Assembly: GCA_003290165.1 (NCBI GenBank)
Contig: QNQO01000801.1
Span: forward strand, 1 to 64,000
Source of the DNA: Berberis thunbergii
Lineage: Eukaryota > Streptophyta > Magnoliopsida > Ranunculales > Berberidaceae
Direction: 5' to 3'
DNA: 64,000 nucleotides
Shown: positions 12,271 through 24,200 of the stretch, in pieces
How the letters are laid out: each line of letters begins with the position of its first letter
Numbering within the stretch: the first letter of the stretch is position 1
Notes under the pieces: generated by a model
The model's database searches: none
What the model was told of the DNA's origin: nothing
Seen by the model: the letters and a program-made list of their open reading frames with translations, nothing else
Translations under genes and position numbers: made by a program

Positions 12271-15200
12271 CATCATCATCAAATGTGGAAAGGAGGGAAC
12301 TTCTCCCAACTTCTAGTAAGTTCATCAACCGATGCTATTAGTCCAATATCATGTAGAAGATAAATTGTAACGGCCCAAATCACAATATTTGGCTCAGCAG
12401 TTTGATATCCACCCATTGATTATATTCTCCATCACATACACAGATCAAATGTAATGTTGTATTCATCACAAGCCATACAAATACGATAAATAGCAAAATG
12501 CTATGCAAACTATCCACTAATATGCTCATAATGATATACCAAGTAAATATACTGGACCGAATCGAGCGAACTTAACCAATTTTTTCGGTATTGAAGATAG
12601 TTGGTGTGATTCAGTTTGTAATTACTGAAAATTGACCGTTCTTCAGTTTGGTTGTTGTTTTTAAAATTTAAAACCCGTAAATAATTGAAACGAACAGACA
12701 CTATTTATGTGTTATCGAAAATCAGTAGTTATGCTTTTCTTAGTGCCCAAGAAATATCCAGGTTTTGTAGAAAGTGTTAAAAGGAGTGTCGGACACAACA
12801 CTGTTAGTGCTTGCTATCTTACTAGTGAACATTTTCTTTGTAATATAATATGGTTATATTAATTATTTTATGTAACTTAATAGGTTGAAACCACTAAACG
12901 CTGTTGCATAACATATAATTGAAATGGGGGGAAATACCAAAAAAATATGGTCCTCTAGTCATGATGCATGCTTATGCAATCATGATAACTTGCGCCTGGT
13001 GCGCATCTGATTGCATCTCATGTTCGAAAACATAACTGTCAACCCTTGAGGAAAGGTTCTTCATTTAGGGGCTGGGGATGTTGTTCAAGCACAATTTTGT
13101 TCTCTAACCAAAGTTTTTGTTATGATCTTCTATTGGCGGCTAACAAGATTACTACTATTGGATCTATAAGTGTTTTACTCACTCCTTCCATTTTGGGAAT
13201 CAAAGTAATGAGAGTTGTGTTCAAATTAAAAGGATTACTATTATTAAATATTAGCATCACAATCCCATAAATATCTAGTGTTGGCATGCTTTTAGTCACT
13301 AAGACCAAAATAAAAATAAAAATAATAATAATAAATAAATGAATTGTTGATGTATTATTCAGAATTTCAGATGAAAGAAATGTCGTTTTTCATTGGCAGC
13401 AGAAGGTTCCAGAACTATAAGCACTAAATGACTTCTGTGTTAATAACACGGCAACATAAATTTTTTTCATTGATTGCTGATGAGGAATATACCCCATTAC
13501 TTACTGCGAATTTAATGGATGGAAATGTTACTCTTCACAGCTATTGCATTTTGTTGTTCAACAAATAATACTTAGTCATATCAGTATATCACATGATGTT
13601 ATATCTCTTCCTAAAGTGTAAATTTCAAATGGGAGGCCAGCTAACGGTTATTATTTTTTTGATTTCATGACTATGTTGTGCCTCTGCTCTGAATATCATG
13701 TGATAGCTGTTTACTATCTCTCATTGTATTAAATGCAGTTATTTGCATATTGGAAGTTCACTGTCAGTGTCAAGCTAAGTTTCTCTTTTCAAAATACAGG
13801 TGGTGGAGAACTATACACATGGGGCTCGAATGAGAATGGATGCCTTGGAATCGGGTACCTGTGACCTGTATTATTGCAAAAACCAAAGCTTGGAGATTCA
13901 TTATATGAATTTAGCATGGTTAATTGTCAATCATTTTAGTTTGAATCTCATTAGTTGAGGCATTGTCTGATCTCAGCTGTACAGAGGCCATGCATGTACC
14001 AGAAAGAGTCGAAGGTCCATTTCTGAATATTCCGGTGTGCAAGGTCTGTAATGCACTATTGAAGTAGCCATTTGAATGAGTACAGAATCCTCCCTATCAG
14101 ACGAAATGAAACTTTTCTTCCCGAACTCTTATTGTTGGAAATTTTTTTGTAGATATCTTGTGGTTGGAAGCATACGGCTGCTATTTCTGGTAAGAATTTT
14201 CCGAGGGTCTTGATTAAGATTTTCATTTCTTGATCATTTTTTAATTTAATTACCGTATCTTTAGAAATCCTCAATAATAGAAGAAAACCATGAAACAAGT
14301 CTCTATATTCTTCTCCCCTGCAACAGTTTATATGCTATAACTTCGTGAGGCTGATTTTTATACTAAGACACAAAACAGAAAATAGAAAGATAATACTAGA
14401 ACAAATACAACTGGGTTGCACATACCCGCGCACACTCCGCCTTAAACTGGGAGGGGCAAATTGAACATGCCTAGGAGTTCAAATCCTTGTAGATGTCCAA
14501 GTTATTAAATATTTCAGTTCATTCAGATTCTGTCAATTTTAATGCTGAATAGCAAGTGTGGGTAATGCCTAATAAATTGGTTGCATCATTAACTTACAAA
14601 TAGTGTTAAGCTATTTCTGTTGAATTTTAATGACCTTAATTTCAATCCCAATGTCCAGGTGGGAAGGTTTTCACATGGGGCTGGGGAGGTTCCCATGGAA
14701 CATTTTCTGTGGATGGGCATTCTTCCGGAGGACAATTGGTTTGTTTCCACTTCTAAACTATATTCTGCAGATCATTGCTAGGTATTATGTTTTTGAGTAA
14801 ATTTTTTCTTCTTTTTTTCAAAGAAAGTGCATTATATAATAGAGGTTTTAACAGCCTAGTACAGAACAGACCAATGCCGAGGCTCATTACATTCATAGCA
14901 GAAGGGGGAGCCAGTGCAATAAAGCACACATAAGACATTTTAAAAAATAGACCATACATAAACATTGTAAATGAGAGACCATAGAACCAGCGGTACTAGA
15001 TCACCATTGGACAAAGCTGGTAGTAGACAACACTACTAGAACAGCAGTACCAGCAAAGAAGAGGTAGAGACCCCAGCTGATCCCGAAACACCAGAAGAGA
15101 AAAAACCAGAACCTAGCGTTGTAGTCTCCCATACTAGAAGGTTTTGGCACCCCTGCAAGTTTCAATTCCAAGAGCATCTCCTAAGATTTTGAAGTAAAGA

Positions 15201-18200
15201 TCACTGTTGGGGAGTTGTTCAAACTTTCAAATTCAGCCTTCGAGGTTGCGTTGAGGCAAGGTAGTCCACTGCTTCATTTGCCTCCCGAAGTATATTGACA
15301 ACTTTCACTTCTTGGAATTTGGCAAGAAACTGTCTTGTAAGAAGAGGGCAGGACCTCCATTGGGGACTTGAGTTTATCTTCATTCCTTAAATCACCACCT
15401 GTGATTCATATGATCAGCAGTTTTTCAATCTGAATAGATAAAGCAAGCTTTAAACCTTCCCATAAAGCAAAAGATTCAGCAGTATTATTCGACTGAAAAC
15501 CAATATATTTGCTTAAACTTTAAACCACTAATGCATCTGTAACGGTTTGTAATTATCGCAATGATTCCGGCATGACCAGGGTTCCCTTTGTTGTTCCATC
15601 TGTGTTACTTAAGGGTCAGATAACCCTAATCCGGTGGGGTGGAATCCATTTGATACTGGCGGGATCAGTGTTCATTCTGGGGTGGAATCCATTTGATGCT
15701 TTCCATGGTTACCAAAGCAATTATTTCAATTTCTCATTCATGGCCTGTCCTTCAGTTTGCCAACTCTTAAGCCACGTGTCCTTACTGCTATCATAACTTC
15801 AAATTTTAACTCCACTAGCTTTGACAAGGTCCATTTGCAATCCCATAGAAATGTGTTTTGTGCTTTCCTCAACTTGGTTGCAGCTGTTGCGAAAAGGGTT
15901 AGAACTGTGTTTCCTTTTAAATAAAGTCAAGTTGCGTGGAATTCTATCATAAGTGCAAAGCCATAATTTTTTTTTTTTAAACTTTGGGGCAGCCATTAAG
16001 GGATGTGGTGCTTGTGTGAAGTTGAGTTGTGTATGTTAGATGGAAGACTGATTGGTACATGGATTTAATTGTGACTTAGCCCAATGGGTTTGGGTGCTAG
16101 ATGAATTGAGGTGCCTTTCATTGAGAAGTAATGATTATTGATGTGTTCACATCTGTCCTCACTGATTCTGACGATATTGAACCTGCTAAAATGAGCAGCG
16201 GTTAAGCCAGGGACTACCGTTGTGATGGCCGAAGACACTCTGATGCTTAAGTCAGATATCGATGCAAATATCGATGCAACGAAGAGTGAATATTGTATGT
16301 AAATTGCAGTGTGTATTCGTACTTTTCTTCCTCTCACCATTTCTTATAGCGAATGTTCCTTCCCTAACTGTGCCTTTGATCGAGGGCATGGAGGGAGATC
16401 TCGCATAAGATTTTGCTTGTGCATGACCGAGTCTTTTCGACACTTGGCTTAATTTAGGACCTAATGCTTGATTGGGCTAGAACTAACTTTGTGTGAGTGG
16501 ATCTCAAGCTTGTAACAATTCTGAGATTGGTTGTTCGAGCCTTATTGATGCAGGAGAGTTTCTAGGGTTCCTAATTTGGGTTTCTAGGGTTTCTAATTTC
16601 CTCTCAAAGTTATTTACTAAATAACTTATTCGTAATCTTTCAATTTAATTAAGAGTCTTTTTTGTTTTCTCATACGATTAAGCTTTACCTTTTCTTTTAG
16701 GAATAGACTGGTTGTTATTTTAGTATTTGATTATACTTTTTCTTTTAGGAATATGCAATTTCTTTTTTTGATTAGGTTTTACTTTTTATTTCAGGAATAA
16801 ACTGCTTGTTATTTTAGTACTTGATTATACTTTTTCTTTTAAGAATAAGTTGCTTATTATTCAAGTTATTTGAGCGCTATAAATAGAAACCTTCCTCAAT
16901 ATTGTAGGAGACTTTTGATTTTGATAATTTGAATTGAACATTAGAGTTATTTCTCTGTGTTGGGTAATCTTCTTGTGTTATTCCCTATGAATTGTCTGTT
17001 AAAACTAGCCTACAAGATAATCGCTATTCTGCCGGCGTCAGTTGGTATCAGAGCTGATGGTTCGCGGGGACTTTGCAAGTGGTGCAAGGTGGCACATTGT
17101 TTTGGGAATCAGGCGTGAGGTAACGAGCCGGGTAGAACATCACATGTGCGCGGTCCGCCAGATGAATGGATCCAGATTAGGTTCCAGATCCTTGCCAAGA
17201 GAAGGTATCCTACAAGTCCGGTTGAGGTGGAGTTAGTGCGGTGGTTGCATCTAAGGTGAAGGAAACATCGCTAGGATAATGCTACCCACAGGATCGTGAT
17301 TGCACATTAGACTCGAGGAGGTGTATTTTGAGATGTTGCAGATTGGTGGATGGATTGTAGGATGTGTGACGATTCGTTCACTCCCTAATAGCAACGAGGT
17401 CTTCCTAATAGTAAAAACGAGGCCTCCCTAATAGTAACGAGGTCTTTTAAGATAAAAACCCCACACCCGTAGTCTGAATGGTAGGCCCAAGACAACGAGT
17501 GCTTAAGTTGGGGATAATATCGTTGCTACCTATAGTGGACCTAGGTGCGCGCACGCGCTCAGCGCGTCAACAATTGGTATCAAAGCTTCAACATCTTCTT
17601 GGGGTGAGATTTTATCAGTTTCTATAGCTGGTGGTCATGGTCATCGCGGGTAGGTTACGAATGAGGAAGTCCCAAACCGTGATCGTAATGTTCAGGATGT
17701 AATGATTGAGGATTTACAGAGACAAGTTGCAGAGTTAGCCCGACGTCTAACGACGCATGATTTTGATAATCGTGAGATGGAAGATCACAATTCTGATTTC
17801 AATTTCGAAAATCCGTATCACAATCGTGTTCGATTTTGGGAGCACTGTGGTCGGGCGGATCGTCATGAAAAATCTCTGTTTCAAAGTGGATCTACTGAGT
17901 TTTTGTGTACGTTAAAGGCCGAAGAATTCGTGGATTGGTTGAATGAAGTAGAACGTATTTATAAGGAAGTTTCAGATATGTCAAAGTGAAATTGGTCGCC
18001 ATCAAACTCAAAGGCAGAACATCTGCGTGGTGGGAGCAGTTGAGGCTATACAGGCAAGGGAATACCAAGATCACTGATTGGGAGAAGATGAAGAAGGGTC
18101 ACTTCCTTTCGGCTGCACTCAAACTTTGTTTCAGTGACTTCACTCGTTGAGGCAAGCCACGCGATCTATAGATGATTACACGGAGGAGTTTTATCAATTG

Positions 18201-21200
18201 ATGGCCTGGAATGACTTATCTGAGACGGAGCAGATGGTGACACGGTATTTGGGGGGATTACGACAGCCCCTGCAGGATGTCCTCAACATTCACTCGCTGT
18301 GGACCGTTTCTGAAGCATACCAACATGCACTTGCTGTGGAAAAACAATAGAAAAGGAGACCAGTGATCAAAGTAGTCGATTAGTTCGCCCTCAAGAATTC
18401 CGTCCTACCCAACAGCCACCGCAGGGTAATTCTAACTCAAATATTAGATGTTTCAGATGTGGTGAACATGGACATAAAACGACTGAGTGCAGAAAGCATC
18501 CTATTCAGAAGGGTAATAATCTCCTGATTGTGGAAGATGTGGTAGACGAAACTGAGCTTAAAAAGCCTGTGTATGACACTAATGAAGATGGAGATGTGCT
18601 GTATGGAGATGGCCGTGAGACTCTGGTCGTTCGTAAGAGTCTACTGACCCCCAAGGGCGATTGGTTGAGAACCAATATTTTTCACACGACCTGCACAGTT
18701 GCAGATAAAGTCTGCAAGATGATCATTGACAGTGACAGTTGTGAGAACGTAGTGTCTAAAGAGGCTGTCTAGAAATTGCAGTTGAAGACAGATCGTCATC
18801 CCAAGCTGTACAAATTATCGTGGCTGAATAAAGGCAGTGAGGTAACAGTAGATAAGCGATGTCTAGTGTCTTTTTCGATTGGCAGAAAATATTTTGATAA
18901 TGTTTGGTGTGATGTTGTGTCTATGGATACTTGTCATGTATTGTTAGGCAGGCATTGGCAGTATGATTGCAGTGTTATTCTTGATGGATGGAAAAATATA
19001 TATTCCCTTAGCATCAAAGGGAAGAAGATTGTGTTGACACCTCGTCGGGAAATGACTCTTACCCTGGTAGCCAATATTACTAACCTGCTTTCTATGTCAA
19101 GTTTTGGGTGAGATTGAGCGTGGAGACGTGATCTATGCCTCTGCTGCTTGCTTGTGAACTCTGAGGACGGGTTAGGGGTGGTTCTTTCTAACCCGGGGTG
19201 ACTGATGTAGGGAGAGTTTCTAGGCGTGTTCCTAATTTGGATTTCTAGGGTTCCTAAGTTTGCTCTCAAAGTTATTTACTAAATAACTTATTCATAATCT
19301 TTCAATTTAATTAAGAGCCTTTTAAGATAAGCTTTCCTTTTTCTTTTAGGAATAGACTGCTTGTTTATTTTAGTATTTGATTTACATTTTCTTTAGTAAT
19401 AAGCAGTTTTCCTTTAGGATTAGGCTTTACTTTTTCTTTTAGGAATAGACTGCTTATTATTCAAGTTATTTAAGCACTATAAATAGAGATCTTCTTCAAT
19501 ATTGTAGTGAGATTTTTGATTTTGATAATTTGAATTGAACATTAGAGTTATTTCTCTGTGTTGGGTAATTTTCTTGTGTTCTTCCCTATGAATATTCTGT
19601 TAGAACTAGCTTGCAAGATAATCGCTATTCTGCCCGGCGTCACTTATTATCTTGGGCCAAGCCCAGAGGCCCATGCCTCTGGGGCTGGCGTGTCTTGGGC
19701 CTTAACACCCGACTTACGGGCTGAACAATAGTTCACGCATGGGTCTGCTTGGGATTTCGTTAAAGCCTTTTACATGTCAAGGGTTAGCCTATGCCACATA
19801 TACAGCTGTGATCGTATGACTGATTGATATCTCATCAGCTACTCCCCCCTAATTAGTGGGTCTGCGTGCTGGGCCACTGTCTGTCCGTAGGGGCCTATAA
19901 GAGGTCATGATGATATATTTCGGCGCCTTTTCGGCTTTTGCACTACAATTATTGCTTGTGCAACGGTTTTTGGTGATTGCTTCACTTGCAAGTCAAGTCT
20001 ATATAGACTTTTTTTGAGAGAATCAAACTTTTATCCCTGACTGAGTTCCTGCTTTCTTGTAAAAATTTCTCTTCAGTTGGGTTAGGTGCAAACTTCTTTC
20101 CGATCACGACTTTTCGATTCTCGCCTGATCGTTATGTGGCCTATACTGAGTTTTATGGAATGTCTTTGATGACGGAAAGGGATCTCACCGACCTTCGGCC
20201 AGTACCAGATCCCCAGTGCTTTAAGGCTAACGCTCATGTGCGACAGTGAGTCTTCCATAACCCCAAGGAAGGGGTACATAGCTCTGTATAAGGTCATGTT
20301 CAGAGTGAGCCTACACTTGCCTATTTATGGAATTATTTGGGAATTCATGTCATTCCATTGTATCACTCCGGCTTAATTGACACCAAATGGGTGGAGGGTT
20401 CTGATTGCTACCCTAGCTAGGGCAAAGGTTGTTGGGGTCCTCCTGACGCTTAGGTTGATTCATTTCATGGCTCCCATCCGGATGAGCAACCATGGCACCT
20501 GTTGGCTGGTGAAACACTCTTGCTTTAGGGGGAATTCAGAGGACATAAAGAATTGACAACGATACTGTTTTTTCGCTTCTGTGCGGTTTGGGTACTTTGA
20601 CCACGAGAACCGGTTGGTCTATTGCAACTTCAAGAATGTCGGTAAGTCATCCGACTTTTCTTGTTTGATGTCTTTGGCGCGATGCTTATTGTATATCTGA
20701 CGTGCCACCTATTTTCTTTACCAGGGGGACACAATGCTGTTGCCCTTTCTCATGGGAGGAAAGAGCTAGAGACGACTCTCTCTTGGCCGTCTATGCCTCT
20801 TGTGGGTGCACTTACTGCTGCATTTATTGAGCGCAATGGTCTGTTCTCCGACGAGGTTGGTAGGGTAGGCTGAGCGCTGATCGCTCTGAATGGATCTTCT
20901 TCTGGCGTTAGAGCGTTCGAGACATAGAAGAAGATAGTTGCAAGAGATTCCAGCCCGTCCAAGAGAAAGGTTGTGGAAAGGCTGCTTCCTCTAGCTCGTA
21001 AGTCCAAAAGGTTAAGGTGGGGGCTGCCCTTTCTGTTCCATTGTCTGTTGCAGAAAGGGAGCTTGTCGAGTATTCCCATTCAGTGGTACTTTTCCGCGCT
21101 TCTGACGAAACAATGCCTGAGCCCAGCAGTCTACCTCCTTGCCCTCCTGCCATGTTGTCTTCCATCGTCTTGCTGGGTCTAAATGAAGAACAACTCGTGC

Positions 21201-24200
21201 ACGTCAATGCTCGTCTTATTGATGCCACCATGAGGCTTTTCGCTGGTGGTGACCCAGGTTTGGAGTTTCGTGCTCCGAAGGGCACTGAGGTGGACTCTTC
21301 GCAGGACGAAATCTATTCCATGGAGAAGTCGTTTGATGAGCAGCAGTTGCAACTTTCAGATTTTTTTTTTAAAATGGATTCGCTGGGAAAACAACTAACT
21401 GTCTGTGGTGGCCTGGAAGCTCAGCTGCGGGATGATCACGAGAGTCTGGATAAAGCTTTGATTGATCGGGCTCACCTGGAGGACCGGTTGAAAGGAGTCC
21501 AGGAGAGGCTGGATGAGGCCCTGGCTCCTAGTATTGATTTGATGACTGAGATTGGGGAAGTTTGGGAAGATCGGCTTAGATTGCAGCTAAGCAGATGGAG
21601 GTTACTGACCGTCTAACATCTGCCCAAAAGTCTGCTGCTGAAATCCAGACTGTCTGGATCATGAACATATTGTGTTCTCTACAAGAAGGAAATCTGTGAC
21701 GTTGTTTTGATGCAAGTGTCCCAGCTTACTTAGGAGTGAGGCTTCGAGCGGGCAAGCCGAGTTGCGGCTAAGCGTAGGCAGACATACTTCGAGAGTGACC
21801 TTTCCAGAGTGCGTGGAGAGTTGTCTGGCTTGAAGGCGATAGCACAAGATCATGCGGAATAGGACATTTTTCGCATACATGCAGGTGGTTTTAGCCTGCT
21901 TTGAGGAGGATTGTTCCTCTTCTTCCCCTTGTAGTGGCCCTGAGACCGATCCTCCAGTTGCAAAGATGATCTCTGATCCTGTTGTTCCAAAGTTTGTTGC
22001 TGTCCTAAGGCCGTTCTGGATTATAAGTCACAGGAGAATGTTCTGACTCTACTCCCGCTGCATGAGCGTGTTTGTAATGAAAGAAAAAATTTTATTAATG
22101 AGAATTTTCCCTTTGTTTTTCTTTATATCTGTGTTTGTAGCTATTGTACCTATCATATTCAATTCTTGTTTAGATTAGGCTGAGTAGCCCCCACTTGAAA
22201 TAGGGGTTTAGCCTATATTGAAGTCATTTCTTTGCTTGTCTCGGCATATAGTAATTTGATGAGAGTTAAGTTGTAGGATAGTCACATTTGCTTATGCGAG
22301 TCGTTTTTCCTTGGTGATATTATTATCTTCCTTAGTAGTTGATCCTGATTAGGAGTTGTCTTCTTGTCAAAAAATGTATTTCCTTGCTAGTCTCCAACCT
22401 TTGTAGAGAGTAGGTTGCTTGGTAAACCATATCTTGTTAGACTGAAGTTCAGTACCATATACATGCAGTCTTGTATGTCTTGAGGAGGACTTTGAATTAA
22501 GTGGGGTTGCCTCGCCTTTCTGGTCTGAGCTCCCATAATAGGCCCCAATCCAGGGCAGAAGTTAGGTTGTTGAGGAGTCGCCTTATCCCAAAACGGGCTA
22601 GACTCGTTGCATTTATTTGCCTCAACCCTTGTGAGGTCAATAGCTGATAAGTACTCTTTGCCCATCTGGGCCATGCCTTCTATTTTGACTCCATTTCTGA
22701 ATATGAGTTGGGTTGCTGAGGGACCTTCTTTGCTTGAACAAGCCTGTGCATATCTTGCTGAATCATTAAGAGTGTTTGAGCCGAGGAAAAGTTCTCTTAT
22801 ATATCCGGGCCAAATTTCATAACATGCTTCAATCTTGAACAAAAACTGAGTAGCTGAATAACTATCTTTTCCTGAACTGGCTTGGCTCCTGTACTCCTCA
22901 GGTTCAATCCCTGAGAGAACCGGAGCTAGGAGAAGTCCTCCACAGCTGTTTAGGCTTGATTTTATAATATACTTCAATTCGAATAGGAGTTGAGCTGCCG
23001 AGGAACCATTTTGCCTGACCTGAGCAGGGAGAAGTCCTCCACACATGTCTAGGCTGGACCTCATACTATACCTCAATCCTGAACAAGAATTGAGATGCTG
23101 AGGAACCATCTTTGTCTGCATGGGCTAGGCTTGTGTACTCCTCGGGTTCAGTCCTTGAGAGGACCTGAGCTGGGAAAAGTCTTCTAGGCTTGTCTTGCCT
23201 TTATAATATACCTCAATCCTGAACAGGAGTTAAGCTGCCGAAGAACCATATTTGCCAGAACGGCCTAGGTCCCTGAAGTCCTCTGGCTTAACCCTCGGGA
23301 CGACTTGCGTTGGGAAGGAGTCTGTTACGCTTTTCTAGGCCAGACTTTATAATATACCTTAATCCTGAATAGGAGTTGAGTTGCTGAGGAACCATTTTTG
23401 TCCGAATAGGTTAGGTCCCTCAAGTCCTCTGCCCTTGGGAGGACCTGCACTGGGAAGGAGTTCGTTATGCTTGTCTAGGCTAAACTCTATTTGAGTGGTG
23501 AGCTGTCCATGGACTTGGCTCGATCCAATGTGTTGTACCTTGGCTCTTTGGAGGGCTAGGTCACTTGTGCGACAAGCTGCCGTCACCTTCAGTGGGGCTA
23601 GGCTCTGCCGCTTGTGCGCCATTTGGTCCTCGTAGTCGGACCAGGTTATTTTGGGAGCGATGAGTCGTATGTGACTGGACTTTCTTGTTTGTGGTGAACT
23701 GTCCGTGGACTAGTTTCGCCTGCCTACGATGGAATGTCCGGTGACAGGGTCCAGTCTGCATGTGTGCCATTGGGTCCTGTGGTGGGACTAGGCTATCTTA
23801 GGAGCGGTGGGTTGTCCGTGGACTGGACTCGCTCGCTTATGGTGAACTGTTCGCGGATTGGGTTCACCCGCTTGTGATGGAATATCCGCTGGGTCTGAGC
23901 CGCACTTGCGTTGCCTTGACTCCTGAGGCGAACTAGCCATTTTTTGCGGCAAATTGTTGACATCATGAATAGGACTAGGCTTGGCTGCTTGTGCGCCATT
24001 TTGGTCCCTGTGTTAGGATCAGGCTTTGTTGGGTGGTGAGCTGTCCGGATATTGGGCTTGACCTGCTATATCACACCTCAGTTCCTTAGCGGACTAGGTC
24101 ACTTATGCAACAAGCAATCATTGCCTTCGGTGGGGCTAGGCTCGACCGCTTGTGCGCAATTTTCGCCCCTTTATAAGGATCAGGTCTTTCCCTGTAGGAG

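Larger units (their letters stand above)
16546..19642 (+). mobile_element. Short gypsy element with gag-protease only (TR-GAG-like), 3.1 kb
   Basis: LTRs at 16546-17040 and 19203-19642 start TGATG and end GGCGTCA, and are flanked by CTTAT on both sides (16541-16545 and 19643-19647). A TTGGTATCAGAGC primer-binding site follows LTR1 at 17042. The 2.2 kb interior encodes a gag, a zinc knuckle and a gypsy-type protease, then runs straight into the 3' LTR. No RT, RNase H or integrase is present, so it would need a helper element. The gag has stops (for example near 17988 and after 18350) and the protease a stop at 18770, so this copy is inactive. Confidence 0.85.

Noticed and set aside
11946..12363. 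Long ORFs of poly-Ile, poly-Leu, poly-Tyr and poly-Asn on both strands
   Set aside because: They are translations of the TTA/GTT microsatellite in every frame and have no composition of a real protein.
21017..21616. 199-codon plus ORF as an independent host gene
   Set aside because: It is continuous, across a splice junction and frameshifts, with the antisense ORF of the surrounding gypsy element.
22387..23121. 244-codon minus ORF as a protein gene
   Set aside because: Its sequence repeats itself (PQHLNSC, AAQLLFE, SSLDMCGG blocks) following the DNA repeats of the gypsy element, and no domain is visible.
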